Origin: JADHUC01 sp964617665
Lineage (GTDB): Bacteria > Planctomycetota > Planctomycetia > Pirellulales > Pirellulaceae
Length of the DNA: 64,000 nucleotides
Assembly (NCBI GenBank): GCA_964617665.1
Contig: CAZUAH010000006.1
Coordinates: 1-64,000 of the forward strand
Direction of reading: 5' to 3'
Numbering within the stretch: the first letter of the stretch is position 1; every line of letters starts with the position of its first letter. Shown piece after piece: positions 1 through 9,609 of this stretch. Under the pieces are notes generated by a model. The model saw nothing but the letters and a program-made list of their open reading frames with translations. It had not been told where the DNA came from and made no database searches. A program made the position numbers and the translations under genes.

Positions 1-32
1 CCCCTATTCTAGTACCTGCCCCCGCCGCCGCC

Positions 33-2816
33 TTATTTATGCGTGAGCTGTTCAAGCAGACGCTCCATCCCAAAGTATTTGCCTTCAGATGACCACGCCT
101 CGAACGCGCCGTCGGTGAACAGAATCATGGTGTCGCCTTGCTCGAGCTTGATGGACGGTCCGATTGGGAATTCCGCATCCGGCAAAATGCCGAGCGGAAT
201 TCCCGTACTTTCCATGAGAGTTCTGACGTCACCGGCACGGTCAAGGACATATCCCGGCGGGTGACCTGCATTGACGTAGGTCAATGTTCTGGTGGTTGTA
301 TCCAAGCGAGCCAGGATTCCCGTAATGAAGAGGGACTCTTCAACCTCGTTTGCGAGTGCAAAATTCGTTCTTGCCAAGATTTCGTCGATTTCAAAGTCGG
401 TCATCGCGAATGAGCGTAAACGTGCACGCAGAGAAGCCATCAAGATTGCCGGCCCAATTCCCTTTCCACTTACGTCACCGATGACTAGACCCAGCGGTCC
501 ATCGGACATGTCGAGATAATCGTAGTGGTCACCGGCAGCGAACTCTGCGGGATACAATGCGCCGGCGATGTCGAATCCCGGAACCGCTGGCGGCTTGTCT
601 GGGAGCAAATGTTCCTGAATGCTTTGGGCCAAGCGGAGTTGTCCCTCCCGCTTGCTCAACGCCTCCTCTGCGTCCTTGCGCTGTGTGATGTCGATGTGCG
701 ATCCCACCATGCGGTAAGGCTTGCCTTGCTGGTCGCGGACCACAGCACCTCGTGCCAGAATCCAACGGTAGGAACCGTCCTTGTGTTGCAGCCTGTGCTC
801 CAACTCGTAAACGGCGCTCTTCCCTTCCAAGTAGTCGTTGATGGTCTGCTGGGCATGAGCACGATCTTCTGGATGCACTCTATCTTGCCACTCCGAGAAG
901 TCGTCGCTGATTTCATCATCTTCGTGGCCAAGCATACTCTTCCACCGCGGCGAAAAGTAGACGCTATTCTTTTCGAGATCCCAGTCCCAGATTCCAGCAT
1001 CCGTGCCCCGGACAGCCAGATCAAAACGCTCTTCGCTTTTGTGCAGCGCCTCCTCCGCCTGCTTCCTTTCGATTGTCGTGGCAAGGATGCTGGCAATAGA
1101 GGACAAAAACAGCTCTTCTTCCGGTTTGCGCTCATGCCCCTCCGCTACGTAGAGATTCAACACTCCATACAGTCGCTCGTCCGAGGTAATGGGGACGCAG
1201 TAGTGTCCGTGTGGAACCATATCGGGATACTGCACTTCGTGCCGCTCATCGATTCCATCCGCGAACACAATCTCGCGGGTACTTGCCGCCCGACCACATA
1301 GACACTTGCCGGATGGGACTCTTGCGCACGAGACCAACTGCTCTTGACGGAGTCCGTGCTGCGCCTTCATCACGAGAGTGTCCGAGTCTTCCTCTGCGAG
1401 CAAAACGGCACCTTTCGACTGGATCGCGATCCAGCGTATCGACACGAGAAAGTCGAGCACTTGCACCAGAAACTCGTCGACCGAAAGAGGCTCCAAGGAG
1501 ATTCTGAGGATTTCGCTGGTCGCCTTTTGGACCTCGAGATTCGTCCGAATCTGCTCTTCGTTTCGCTTCCTTTGCGTGATGTCCTCGACGCACACCAACA
1601 CTTCTCGCCTATTCGGCAGTTCGGGCAACGCCGTGGACACCAGAAAATGCCCGTCGTGCTGGTCTCCCGCCTCGCCCAGCGTCAACTTGACTTCTTGGGC
1701 GGGCTGGTCCTGACCTGTTTCGAAGGTCTTGACCACAACGCGTCCAACGGGGCAATCGCCACAATTAGGGCTGTGGCCGCAACCACCCGGACTCGACGCG
1801 TTTATGCAACTGACCGCGTCCCCAAACGGTTGGCCGAGCACATCGCGTTCCCAGCGGATGAGCGAGTCTTCCGCCGCCGAGTTCATCAGGCGTACACGCC
1901 GACTATCGTCCAGCAATAGCATCATCACGGGCGCGCTATTGAAGACGGCTCGAAATGTTGCCTCGCTTGTTTGGAGCGACTGTTCCGTGCGTATTCGATC
2001 TTCAACTTCTCGTCGCAGTCTTTCGTTTGCCCCAACCAGTTCGGCGGTTCGTTCCTGGACGCGCTGTTCAAGCTGCTCATTCGCTTCACGCAAACGCTGA
2101 AGGATTGGATTGGAGACGCGGAGGAACAGGGCAGAACCGAGAAGAATAGCCAACAATGCTGGGCCCAAACCGAACAGACTGGCCTTAATGAACGGTCCTC
2201 GAACTTCGGCGATGTCAATCTTCGCCACAATACCCAAGTCCACTTCGGCCACTGGCTCGTGCGCCGCAATTACTTTGACTCCCCGATAGTCGAGTCCGGT
2301 TACCGTATCCGACTGTCCCAACAGCGCGCGACGCATCGGTTCGGCCAGCTCTGATTCGAAAGGGACGGGCTTTGGGCTTCCGAGGTCGCCATGACGATGG
2401 CTGAGCAAGAATACGATGGAGTCCACACCGTCAACCTCAGCACGTCGCGCGAGCGTGAACTCGCCGGTCTGCCCAAACTCCCTGTAGCGCTCGTGCGCAT
2501 CGGTGATTTGCTCCAGAGTGGCGGCCACCGGACCTTCTGGGAAATCCGTGCTCCACTGGCTATCGAACCGAGCGACGGATTCGATTAGACGCGCCTGACT
2601 TTGGGCAGTCTCGACCAGCCGTTGCCGTGTTTCGTCAAGGGCTGCGCGATACAGGAAAACGATCGCGATCCCGCCCACGACCAGCGAGACGCCGGTCATG
2701 ATCAGAATCAGCAGAAAGAACCTCTTGCGCTCATTCACGGCTCGTCCCCCAGACAGGTACTCAAATGCTTTGAGTCTTGCCTCACTCGCCGCATTCGGAC
2801 GCTCTTGGTCAGGCAT
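33..2816 (-). CDS. Membrane sensor PP2C/SpoIIE-type serine phosphatase with PAS and GAF domains
   Basis: The 927-residue product reads as an RsbU-like sensor phosphatase. An N-terminal membrane helix (about 34-55) and a second one (about 213-232) bracket an extracytoplasmic sensor region. A helical linker, a PAS domain (about 285-420), a GAF domain (about 440-590), a PAS_3-type domain (about 605-725) and a C-terminal SpoIIE phosphatase domain (about 745-927) follow. The phosphatase shows GDVSGKGIGPA and NAGHPPGYV, with GDHYD in place of the common GDYYD. The first PAS has four cysteines (CINASSPGGCG, then NCGDC), a pattern common in this PAS subgroup and a possible metal or redox site. Such proteins usually dephosphorylate an anti-sigma-factor antagonist. 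No such partner is encoded here, but an ECF sigma factor is divergently transcribed next door. Family assignment is firm; the signal sensed is unknown. Confidence 0.9.
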   Translation of the reverse strand: MPDQERPNAASEARLKAFEYLSGGRAVNERKRFFLLILIMTGVSLVVGGIAIVFLYRAALDETRQRLVETAQSQARLIESVARFDSQWSTDFPEGPVAATLEQITDAHERYREFGQTGEFTLARRAEVDGVDSIVFLLSHRHGDLGSPKPVPFESELAEPMRRALLGQSDTVTGLDYRGVKVIAAHEPVAEVDLGIVAKIDIAEVRGPFIKASLFGLGPALLAILLGSALFLRVSNPILQRLREANEQLEQRVQERTAELVGANERLRREVEDRIRTEQSLQTSEATFRAVFNSAPVMMLLLDDSRRVRLMNSAAEDSLIRWERDVLGQPFGDAVSCINASSPGGCGHSPNCGDCPVGRVVVKTFETGQDQPAQEVKLTLGEAGDQHDGHFLVSTALPELPNRREVLVCVEDITQRKRNEEQIRTNLEVQKATSEILRISLEPLSVDEFLVQVLDFLVSIRWIAIQSKGAVLLAEEDSDTLVMKAQHGLRQEQLVSCARVPSGKCLCGRAASTREIVFADGIDERHEVQYPDMVPHGHYCVPITSDERLYGVLNLYVAEGHERKPEEELFLSSIASILATTIERKQAEEALHKSEERFDLAVRGTDAGIWDWDLEKNSVYFSPRWKSMLGHEDDEISDDFSEWQDRVHPEDRAHAQQTINDYLEGKSAVYELEHRLQHKDGSYRWILARGAVVRDQQGKPYRMVGSHIDITQRKDAEEALSKREGQLRLAQSIQEHLLPDKPPAVPGFDIAGALYPAEFAAGDHYDYLDMSDGPLGLVIGDVSGKGIGPAILMASLRARLRSFAMTDFEIDEILARTNFALANEVEESLFITGILARLDTTTRTLTYVNAGHPPGYVLDRAGDVRTLMESTGIPLGILPDAEFPIGPSIKLEQGDTMILFTDGAFEAWSSEGKYFGMERLLEQLTHK

Positions 2817-3015
2817 TCTGTGTTTCTCTTGGCATGACTCCTCAATGGACCGTTATTCACGAAGTTTGTTAACTCAAAAGGACTTATCACAGATTAGAGA
2901 TTTGGAGGAATCGTGTCTAAAGACTGTCATCCTGAGGGGCGAGAAAAATACCCTCCGCCGACGTGAACTGCGCGCCCACTTCACCCGTGAAACGTGCCTT
3001 ACGAGGAGGGCGGCC

Positions 3016-3624
3016 ATGTCGTCTGGTGAGACGTTGGAAATGATCGCGCGGGTGCGCGATGGTGATCAAGTCGCTCTTGGAGAGCTGGTTGCTCGTTACC
3101 GAGGCTACCTGTGCAATCTGGCTCGAAGTCAGCTCGATTCCGATGTCCAGCCGCGCGTAGATCCATCGGACGTTGTGCAGCAAAGTTGCCTGGAGTTTCA
3201 TCGCGACTTCCATGCGTTTCGAGGCACGGAAGAAGCAGAGCTGGTCGCGTGGCTCAAGCAGATCCTGCGCAACAACGTCGCCAACACGACCCGAAAACAT
3301 GTCCATGCCGAGAGACGTTCTGTTGACAAGGAACGCTCGCTCGCCGATTCAGCCGGATCGGGTTGCTCGCTTGGACAACGACTGGAAGCAGAGCAGGCGT
3401 CGCCCAGCGAACGGGCGCGACGTGTCGAAGCGTGGGAGCAACTGGAACAAGCGTTGCGAGAATTGCCCGATGATCAAGGCGAGGCAATTCGGTTGCGTCA
3501 TGTGAAAGGCTGGAGACTCGCACAGCTTGCGAATCACTTCGGTCGGTCTGAGATGGCCGTTGCAGGCCTCCTGAAACGCGGGTTGCAGACGCTGCGCAAT
3601 CGTTTGGGAGCAGTGCGACAATGA
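3016..3624 (+). CDS. ECF-type RNA polymerase sigma factor
   Basis: A 202-residue sigma-70-family protein of the planctomycete ECF type. Region 2 contains VRDGDQVALGELVARYRGYL and PSDVVQQSCLEFHRDFHAF; region 4 contains LRELPDDQGEAIRLRHVKGWRLAQLANHFGRSEMAVAGLLKRGL, the helix-turn-helix that reads the -35 element. The frame is open further upstream (to 2698), but the ATG at 3016 has a strong Shine-Dalgarno (AGGAGG at 3004-3009, 6-nt spacer) and gives the normal ECF length. No anti-sigma factor or kinase follows, so control may come through another locus. The stop codon overlaps an ATG in an ATGA arrangement, but the small frame that would begin there is not convincing. Confidence 0.9.
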   Translation: MSSGETLEMIARVRDGDQVALGELVARYRGYLCNLARSQLDSDVQPRVDPSDVVQQSCLEFHRDFHAFRGTEEAELVAWLKQILRNNVANTTRKHVHAERRSVDKERSLADSAGSGCSLGQRLEAEQASPSERARRVEAWEQLEQALRELPDDQGEAIRLRHVKGWRLAQLANHFGRSEMAVAGLLKRGLQTLRNRLGAVRQ

Positions 3625-3819
3625 CACCTATGCCCACGATCTCGGCAAGTCAGCAAACGGTCCGCTCGTGCCCACCGCGATCGTCAAGGAAGCCCCTCGC
3701 GACAGATCTGAATACCGATGTTAGATTAGGGATCGCTAGAGCCCAGATCGCCTCCAGGCGGAAGCCAACTGATGACGTTGACCAGTTCCGGTCTACTGCA
3801 TGAATAGGGAGTCAACCTC

Positions 3820-4239
3820 ATGAAGTGCCCAAAGGATGGAACTCTGCTCGAGCGAGTTGATGTCGGCGCGGTTGTCGTCGATAAATGCCATCGGTGTGAT
3901 GGGATCTGGCTGGACTATGGCGAGTTGAAGCAATTGAGGTCTTCGGGACAGCAAGGGATCGAGGAGGAGTTGGAGCAGCGCTACGGCAATCCGGAAACTG
4001 AGCAGGGCGAGGTGGAGGGTTACATGCGCTGTCCCACCTGCGACGATGTTGGGTTGGTTAGCCATTACGTGTCGTACTACAAGCCGGTCAAGATCGACCA
4101 GTGCCCCTCGTGTCACGGCATGTGGCTGGAGGACCGTGAATTGGACACTTTGATGGAAGACAAGAAAGAGATGGACGAAGAACTGAATTCGCCGGGATTA
4201 TTGGCATTCTTGCGCAGACTGGCCCGACGATTTCGTTAG
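3820..4239 (+). CDS. Double TFIIB-type zinc-ribbon protein
   Basis: The 139-residue acidic cytoplasmic protein holds two zf-TFIIB-like modules. The first (about 1-40) reads CPKD...KCHRCDGIWLDYGEL, so the usual second cysteine is an aspartate and zinc binding there may be weakened. The second (about 69-108) is complete: CPTC...QCPSCHGMWLEDREL. A charged linker joins them and the C-terminus is basic (RRLARRFR). Members of this family are widespread in bacteria and mostly uncharacterised; nucleic-acid or protein binding is only assumed. It stands alone between the sigma factor and the acyltransferase gene. No clear promoter was identified. Confidence 0.8.
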   Translation: MKCPKDGTLLERVDVGAVVVDKCHRCDGIWLDYGELKQLRSSGQQGIEEELEQRYGNPETEQGEVEGYMRCPTCDDVGLVSHYVSYYKPVKIDQCPSCHGMWLEDRELDTLMEDKKEMDEELNSPGLLAFLRRLARRFR

Positions 4240-4427
4240 GGAAGAATCATGGTGGGCCAAGGCTTCGCGGTCCGCTGATCGCCGCGAGAGGAGACCTCGA
4301 CAGATAGGCGTTACGGATCTTTCGCCCCAGTTGGCTAGTCGACAAGCGGGGCCGTCTGCGATACCCTGTGGCCGTGGCTGGATGTCCGGTACCAAGCCAT
4401 CCTGAGTTTTAGGCCTTCTAATCGCCT

Positions 4428-5870
4428 GTGACGACTTTTCCGCTACCACTCGCGCCGTTCGAAGACTACCTGCTGGCCGATGACCGCGCGGATCATCCGA
4501 TGCATTTCTTCCAGCGGATGACGTTTTGTGGCCTCGTCGATCGGACGGTGTTCGAACAGGCGCTCGCCACGGCTCTCGACCGGCATCCGCTGTTGAAAGC
4601 GGCGCTGCGGCCCGTGGGCCGCAACCGGTACGAATGGTTCGATCCCGGTGCCTCTCTTCCGCTCCGCTGGTCGTCCGGCACCGAGCCGATCGACTGCAAC
4701 GCGGTGGAACTGATCGACTTGACGCGCCACGGTGGCGTCCGGGTATACGTCGACCAGCAGGAAGACCGCTCTTCGGTGCTGACCCAGTACCATCACGTCT
4801 GCGTCGATGGCCTAGGGGCGCTGGAATTCGCGCGGGACCTCTGGTTGGGCTACCACGAGTTGGCTTCCGGACGGGACCCGGCTGACAAGCTCCGCCCGCT
4901 CGACCCAGAGCAACTGAAGGTTCGCGGCAAGTTTGTCGGCGGGCTCGTCAAATCGCTCAAACGGATCCCCAAGGAGGTGCTGGCCTTGCCGGGCGTTTGG
5001 GACTATTTCGTCCATCGCCCAACGGCGTTGCCGGCCGTGCCCAGCGGCGCGTCGCTGGACAAAAGTGAAGACAGCTACCCGTCGGACAACGACGACTCGC
5101 GCAAGCGACTGTTCGGCACGTGCTCCCATGTATTCAGCGAAGCGGAAACCGCCGCCCTTCGCGCGGCTTGCAAGGCGCAGGGGTGCACGCTCAACGACCT
5201 GCTCTTGCGCGATCTGTATTACGTCCTTGCCGACTGGACCGCCGACCACGATCCGGCCCGCGCGGACAAGCTGGTGCGAATCATGATCCCCACCAGCTTA
5301 CGGGGAATGAGCGATCGAGACATGCCGGCCGCGAACCGGTTGACGATGGCCTTTCTCGATCGCCGGCCGCACCGATTCGCCTCGCCCCGAGCTCTTCTGG
5401 ATAACCTACGGTGGGAGATGGATCTCATCAAACGGCATCAACTGGGGATTACTCTGTTGCACGGGATTTGCGTGGTGAGGGTCCTGCCCGGCGGGCTGAA
5501 GCGAATGCTGCTCGAGGATCGCTGCCTTTCGACGTGCCTGCTGACGAATGTCGGCAACCTGACGCGGTTCTTCCCCCTTCCGCGTCGCGAAGGACGCCTC
5601 GTGGCAGGCGACGTTGCCATCGAACAGATTGAAGGCTTCCCCCCCTTCCGGCCGCAGACACACGCGTCGTTCGTGACTTTCATCTATGCCAAGCGGCTCA
5701 ACCTTGGCCTCTCCTACAACGCCGATCACTTCCGCGCCGCCGACGGCCAGGACCTGATGAACCGCTACACCGAGCGCCTTCGCCAATCCGTCGTCGACGC
5801 CTGCGGAACCGATCAGCCGCCCGGCGACGTGTCGTCTTCCCAAGAGAAACGCCGCGTTCGGTCGAAGTAG
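4428..5870 (+). CDS. Condensation-domain / WS-DGAT-like acyltransferase
   Basis: The 480-residue product carries the HHxxxDG active-site motif (HHVCVDG, about residues 122-128) near the middle of an N-terminal chloramphenicol-acetyltransferase-like half. This is the pattern of NRPS condensation domains, PapA-type acyltransferases and wax-ester/diacylglycerol acyltransferases. The N-terminus (LPLAPFEDYLLADD...MHFFQRMTF) and the C-terminal half (LTNVGNLTRFFPLPRREGRL...FVTFIYAKRLNLGLSYN) also match this fold. GTG at 4428 is the only sensible start. It probably joins an acyl group to an alcohol or amine. The nearby sulfotransferase, alpha-oxoamine synthase and MMPL exporter make a lipid substrate plausible. 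The exact substrate cannot be read from sequence. Confidence 0.75.
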   Translation: MTTFPLPLAPFEDYLLADDRADHPMHFFQRMTFCGLVDRTVFEQALATALDRHPLLKAALRPVGRNRYEWFDPGASLPLRWSSGTEPIDCNAVELIDLTRHGGVRVYVDQQEDRSSVLTQYHHVCVDGLGALEFARDLWLGYHELASGRDPADKLRPLDPEQLKVRGKFVGGLVKSLKRIPKEVLALPGVWDYFVHRPTALPAVPSGASLDKSEDSYPSDNDDSRKRLFGTCSHVFSEAETAALRAACKAQGCTLNDLLLRDLYYVLADWTADHDPARADKLVRIMIPTSLRGMSDRDMPAANRLTMAFLDRRPHRFASPRALLDNLRWEMDLIKRHQLGITLLHGICVVRVLPGGLKRMLLEDRCLSTCLLTNVGNLTRFFPLPRREGRLVAGDVAIEQIEGFPPFRPQTHASFVTFIYAKRLNLGLSYNADHFRAADGQDLMNRYTERLRQSVVDACGTDQPPGDVSSSQEKRRVRSK

Positions 5871-6084
5871 TCGCTCTGACGCATCGCCAGGAACAGCAGG
5901 TCGCCGCAGCTTGATCGTCCTCAAGCCGTGGTCGCACTAAAATAGCACGGCGTCCGCGTCGGGCCCTCCTCGCGAGTAACCGGAACTGCTACGATACCCG
6001 CCTCAATCTCGTAGGGCATATGCACACGCGGCGGGCGGCGAAGTCTTGGCCCACGCTACTTGGTTGTCGCTTCAGGAGGCTTTG

Positions 6085-6864
6085 ATGGATAGACGTAGCG
6101 ACTCGTTCTTTGATGTACCTAAAGAGGCTGTGTTGATTAGCAGCGGGCCGATCGACGTGCCTGCCTGCTACTTCGACGCTTCCAACTACCTGGCTTTGTT
6201 CCAAGTCGACGTTGACAAAGCCGCCGAGAAGCTGCGTGGATTTCCCGTGCAGCCCGTACTCGTGTCGCGCAAGGCGATGGCGGTCTTGACCTTCTTCAAG
6301 TTTCGCGACACCACGTTGGGGCCATATCACGAAGTGGGTTTGGCGATCCTGGTGACGTTGGAAGGCGAGCAGCAGACGCAGATTTCCTTCAATGACCTGA
6401 TGGAGCCGTCCTGTCGCGAATCGTTGGCATCCTGGGTGCTCGATTTGCCCGTGACGTCGCCGTTGGGCTGTGCCGCCGGCTGCGAAGTCTGGGGATATCC
6501 GAAATTCATCGCCCAACTGCCGATCGAACTGGATGGTGACCGTTTCCACTCGCAGGTAGTGGACACGGATGGCAAGATGATCATGGAAATGTCCGGCCAG
6601 CGGGGGTACGTCTTGTCGGATGACATTCCTGGCATGGCTCCGCAGACCTACTCGATGCACAATGGCCAACTGCTGCGAACAAAAGTTGCCACTCGATCGC
6701 GCTGTCAAACCGCCGGCGGTGGGATCATCCAGGTTGCGATCGGCGATTCGCAGCACGGCATGGCAGAGAACTTGCGAGATCTTGGGCTGGATGGCGAAAC
6801 GCCAAAGGTGATGCAGACGACCGACGACTTTCAATCGGTCTTGTTCGCCGGCGAGCCGGTGTAG
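6085..6864 (+). CDS. Acetoacetate decarboxylase-fold protein
   Basis: A 259-residue protein of the ADC family. The motif GCEVWGYPKFIA (about residues 133-144) contains the lysine that forms the Schiff base with the beta-keto acid in true decarboxylases. Other family features are ILVTLEGEQQ and the beta-rich C-terminal half. The frame is open from a TTG at 6046, but ATG 6085 has AGGAGG at 6074-6079 with a 5-nt spacer. Many family members act on substrates other than acetoacetate, so decarboxylation of acetoacetate is not proven. A beta-keto product is what the nearby alpha-oxoamine synthase would make, so a link is conceivable. Its last 34 bases overlap the 3' end of the convergent sulfotransferase gene. 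Confidence 0.8.
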   Translation: MDRRSDSFFDVPKEAVLISSGPIDVPACYFDASNYLALFQVDVDKAAEKLRGFPVQPVLVSRKAMAVLTFFKFRDTTLGPYHEVGLAILVTLEGEQQTQISFNDLMEPSCRESLASWVLDLPVTSPLGCAAGCEVWGYPKFIAQLPIELDGDRFHSQVVDTDGKMIMEMSGQRGYVLSDDIPGMAPQTYSMHNGQLLRTKVATRSRCQTAGGGIIQVAIGDSQHGMAENLRDLGLDGETPKVMQTTDDFQSVLFAGEPV

Positions 6865-7976
6865 CCGTACCTTTCGTAATACGGCTTCCACCGCCGAAAC
6901 ACCTCATGCTCCAACTCGGGCGTTGGCGCGTACTGATGCGACCGGTAATCCGCGTTTGCGTTCGCGTAGGTTTCGATCGCAGGTCGTACCGCGTCGAAGT
7001 CGCCCAACTCGAGACGTTCGTAGACTAACTGCATCGTGTTAACGATGTCGCTGTCGAGATCCTCGTAGCGGACGTCCAGGAATCGGTCCTGCGAGACGAG
7101 CGTGCGGGTTGCCTCCAGTCGCTCGTGCATTTGATTGAAAGTCGCAAACACGTTTTCCTCGAGTCCCTCGAAGCTAGGTCTTTGGTAACCGTGCAGCAGA
7201 TAGAGCGACTTCCACAAACGCATCGTCGACTGGAATACGGTGAGCGGATGCCGGACCAAGTTCAGAAACCGTGCGGTCGGAAACAACTCGAGCAGGATTG
7301 GCAAACGAAAGGTATGCGTTGGCGACTTCAATACGATCCGGCCCGGATTCCTGTAGCAAACCTGCTGGAGAAACCGCCGCAATGCTCTTTTCCAACGCTC
7401 GCGTTGTCGCTGGGGAACGGAATCAAGTTCCAGATACTCTTGATTCTGGGGCGGTCGGTTTGGAAAGGCAACCGTCGCGTAGGGACTTGGGATTCCCAGA
7501 TTGCACAACGCGAATTCATCCTCTTGGGGCCGATCCCAACCCATCTGGACATTGTCGAACTGACGACGGGGTGGTAGCGCAAAGCCGGCCCAACCCTTGA
7601 GAAAGCGTTCGGTGAGCAGGAAGTGATTTGGCGTAAAGCACTGGACCGTGGTCGGACAGGTGTGTCCTGGATCGAGTGCCAACAATTCGTGCAGCAGCGT
7701 CGTTCCCGTTCGCCAGTGACCAATGATGAAGATCGGATCATGTTCGAACCGGATACGTTTGACTCGAGCGCCGTAGGCAAACGCCTGAATGACACCCAAG
7801 CCCGTGTTTGCCACGGAGAAAGCCAGATCCACCATGCATTCGGGCCAGCAGGACGGATGCACACGGAAGCGATTGTCTTTCAAGATCCGCACGAGTGCGA
7901 AAAAACTAGCACCGGTCCAGATCGCCGCCTGATTCCAGGGAGGCTTCGAAAAGTGGTCATCGTTGTCCAACGGCAT
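6831..7976 (-). CDS. Sulfotransferase family protein (PAPS-dependent)
   Basis: The 381-residue product has the 5'-phosphosulfate-binding loop FIIGHWRTGTTLLHELL (about 83-99) and the 3'-phosphate-binding region RFLNLVRHPLTVFQSTM typical of the Sulfotransfer_3 group. KSPTHTFRLPILLELFP lies between them. It would transfer sulfate from PAPS to a hydroxyl or amine of a lipid, sugar or small molecule. A hydrophobic stretch near the N-terminus (about 50-66) may aid membrane association. The gene is flanked by the ADC-fold gene (convergent, 34-bp overlap of the 3' ends) and divergently by the alpha-oxoamine synthase. Family assignment is firm; the acceptor is inferred at best to be a lipid from context. 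Confidence 0.85.
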   Translation of the reverse strand: MPLDNDDHFSKPPWNQAAIWTGASFFALVRILKDNRFRVHPSCWPECMVDLAFSVANTGLGVIQAFAYGARVKRIRFEHDPIFIIGHWRTGTTLLHELLALDPGHTCPTTVQCFTPNHFLLTERFLKGWAGFALPPRRQFDNVQMGWDRPQEDEFALCNLGIPSPYATVAFPNRPPQNQEYLELDSVPQRQRERWKRALRRFLQQVCYRNPGRIVLKSPTHTFRLPILLELFPTARFLNLVRHPLTVFQSTMRLWKSLYLLHGYQRPSFEGLEENVFATFNQMHERLEATRTLVSQDRFLDVRYEDLDSDIVNTMQLVYERLELGDFDAVRPAIETYANANADYRSHQYAPTPELEHEVFRRWKPYYERYGYTGSPANKTD

Positions 7977-8241
7977 GCTGGGCTCGTCACCGCAGGAGGT
8001 CTGGCAGTCAAAAACTGTGTGGCTTGCGTCCCTTATCCACCCCGTACAGTTTCGACTATATTGCCTCTCACGAATTACTTTATCGACGAACGGTGGGTGG
8101 TTTGCAATGGAGGCGGCGCGAGCTTAGAGTAGAAAATGTAGATACAGTATCCTCGCCACTCTTATGATTGTCACCAGTGTACAGATCTAGTCGGCAACTC
8201 AGCCGCTCGCCTGGCGAGGGAGACGGATAAGAAAGTCACCA

Positions 8242-9588
8242 ATGAGCACAACGCACGACACTGACAATTCGGAGATACTGGCACGACGGACCGGCGACGC
8301 CCCGCAGGAACAGGAACGCAAGGCCGGAAGTATCTGGCCAGTCACTCCGGCACCCAACGGAAATTCGGCGATCGAGCAATTGAAAGACCGGCTGAGGGAG
8401 GATCGCGTAACGCGACTGGCCCTCATGTTCTTGGACAGATACGAGGGCGCCCATCTGAAGGATACGGTCGTCGATTGGATGGACGACCAGCGGCGCCTAC
8501 ATATGTGCGGCAAGACCGCCATCAATTTCGGCTGCGACAGTCTCCTCGGGCTGGACCGGGACCCGCGAATACAAAAGGCTCTGGTCGATTCGCTTGAGGA
8601 GTGGGGCCTCCACAACGGGGCCTCGCGTGCTTTCCACAACGCGGCCCTTTGCGAAGAAGCCGAACATCGCTTGGCCAAATGGTTGAATGTGGAAGATACG
8701 CTGATTTATCCCAGTGTTACGCTGGCCAACGTTGGCTTGCTGCCTGCACTGGCGGGCAAGGGGGACTTGCTGGTCGTCGATCGGCAGTCTCACGACACAC
8801 TTTGGCAGGGGGCGAAGATAGCAGCACAAGATGGAGCGACCGTCAAGGAACTGAATCCCTGCAACGGCGATGTCCTTCGCAAGATTCTCGAAACCGAAGA
8901 CTACGAGGCCTGCGTCGTCGCCGTCGACGGCGTCTACAGTATGACCGGCGACATTCCGCCACTGGAAGACTTAGATCGAGTGACCCGCGAATTCGGCGGC
9001 ATTCTGTACGTGGATGATGCACACGGAACCGCCGTGGTCGGCCCTCACGGACGAGGTGCCACAGCCATGAAACTCGGCTCGCTGAGCAACGTTCTAATGG
9101 TCGGCTCCCTGTCCAAGGCGTTCTCCTGCCTGGGGGCGTTCGTCACATGCGACAAGGCCTTGAAGAGGATGCTCAAGATACGCTCCAGCACTTTCATTTT
9201 TGGCGGTCCCGTTCCGCCGCCTTACCTGGCCGCGATCATCGCGGTTTGCGATCTGATCGAGTCGCCGGAATTCGATGAGATCCTCGAGCGTTTGCAGAGT
9301 CGGGTCCGGCGGTTGGTGGACGGAATTCGAGCGATCGGCTTGAAAATGACCGGAGGCGAAGCAGCGGTCGTTGCCATCACCGTCGGAGACATGGAAGAAA
9401 CACTGAAGGCAGGCAAATGGCTTTTCGATCGCGGGTTCTACCTACAGTCCGCCACGTACCCGGCAGTTCCTTTGATGGGCGGGATGCTGCGAATCCAAAT
9501 CAACGCAATTCACTCGGTCGAAGCGATTGACCGCTTGCTTGATGCCTTGGAGGGCTTGAAAACTGCATTCCAGCTACCGACCGTCTGA
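8242..9588 (+). CDS. Alpha-oxoamine synthase (PLP-dependent acyl-CoA:amino-acid C-acyltransferase)
   Basis: The 448-residue product is a fold-type I PLP enzyme of the group holding BioF, KBL, serine palmitoyltransferase and cysteate acyltransferase. Visible landmarks are NFGCDSLLGL, NGASRAFHN, the PLP-stacking region, DDAHGTAVVGPHGRG and the Schiff-base lysine in VGSLSKAFSCLGAF (about residue 292). The RTFGG-like region reads SSTFIFGGPVPP. An N-terminal extension of about 60 residues is longer than in BioF. The next gene starts 21 nt downstream and encodes an MMPL exporter, which suggests an operon. A role in making a sphingoid- or capnine-like lipid base is an inference from the neighbouring sulfotransferase, acyltransferase and exporter. 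Biotin or threonine metabolism is the alternative, but no bio or tdh gene is present. Confidence 0.85.
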   Translation: MSTTHDTDNSEILARRTGDAPQEQERKAGSIWPVTPAPNGNSAIEQLKDRLREDRVTRLALMFLDRYEGAHLKDTVVDWMDDQRRLHMCGKTAINFGCDSLLGLDRDPRIQKALVDSLEEWGLHNGASRAFHNAALCEEAEHRLAKWLNVEDTLIYPSVTLANVGLLPALAGKGDLLVVDRQSHDTLWQGAKIAAQDGATVKELNPCNGDVLRKILETEDYEACVVAVDGVYSMTGDIPPLEDLDRVTREFGGILYVDDAHGTAVVGPHGRGATAMKLGSLSNVLMVGSLSKAFSCLGAFVTCDKALKRMLKIRSSTFIFGGPVPPPYLAAIIAVCDLIESPEFDEILERLQSRVRRLVDGIRAIGLKMTGGEAAVVAITVGDMEETLKAGKWLFDRGFYLQSATYPAVPLMGGMLRIQINAIHSVEAIDRLLDALEGLKTAFQLPTV

Positions 9589-9609
9589 TCTGCCGGGGAA
9601 TCTCCCCAC

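Noticed and set aside
525..1301. 258-residue frame antisense to the sensor phosphatase
   Set aside because: It mirrors the reading frame of the strong phosphatase gene and shows no domain; shadow frame in GC-rich DNA.
3621..3803. 60-residue open frame overlapping the sigma factor stop (ATGA)
   Set aside because: No Shine-Dalgarno, low-complexity basic composition and no family resemblance; it may be the remains of something but cannot be supported.
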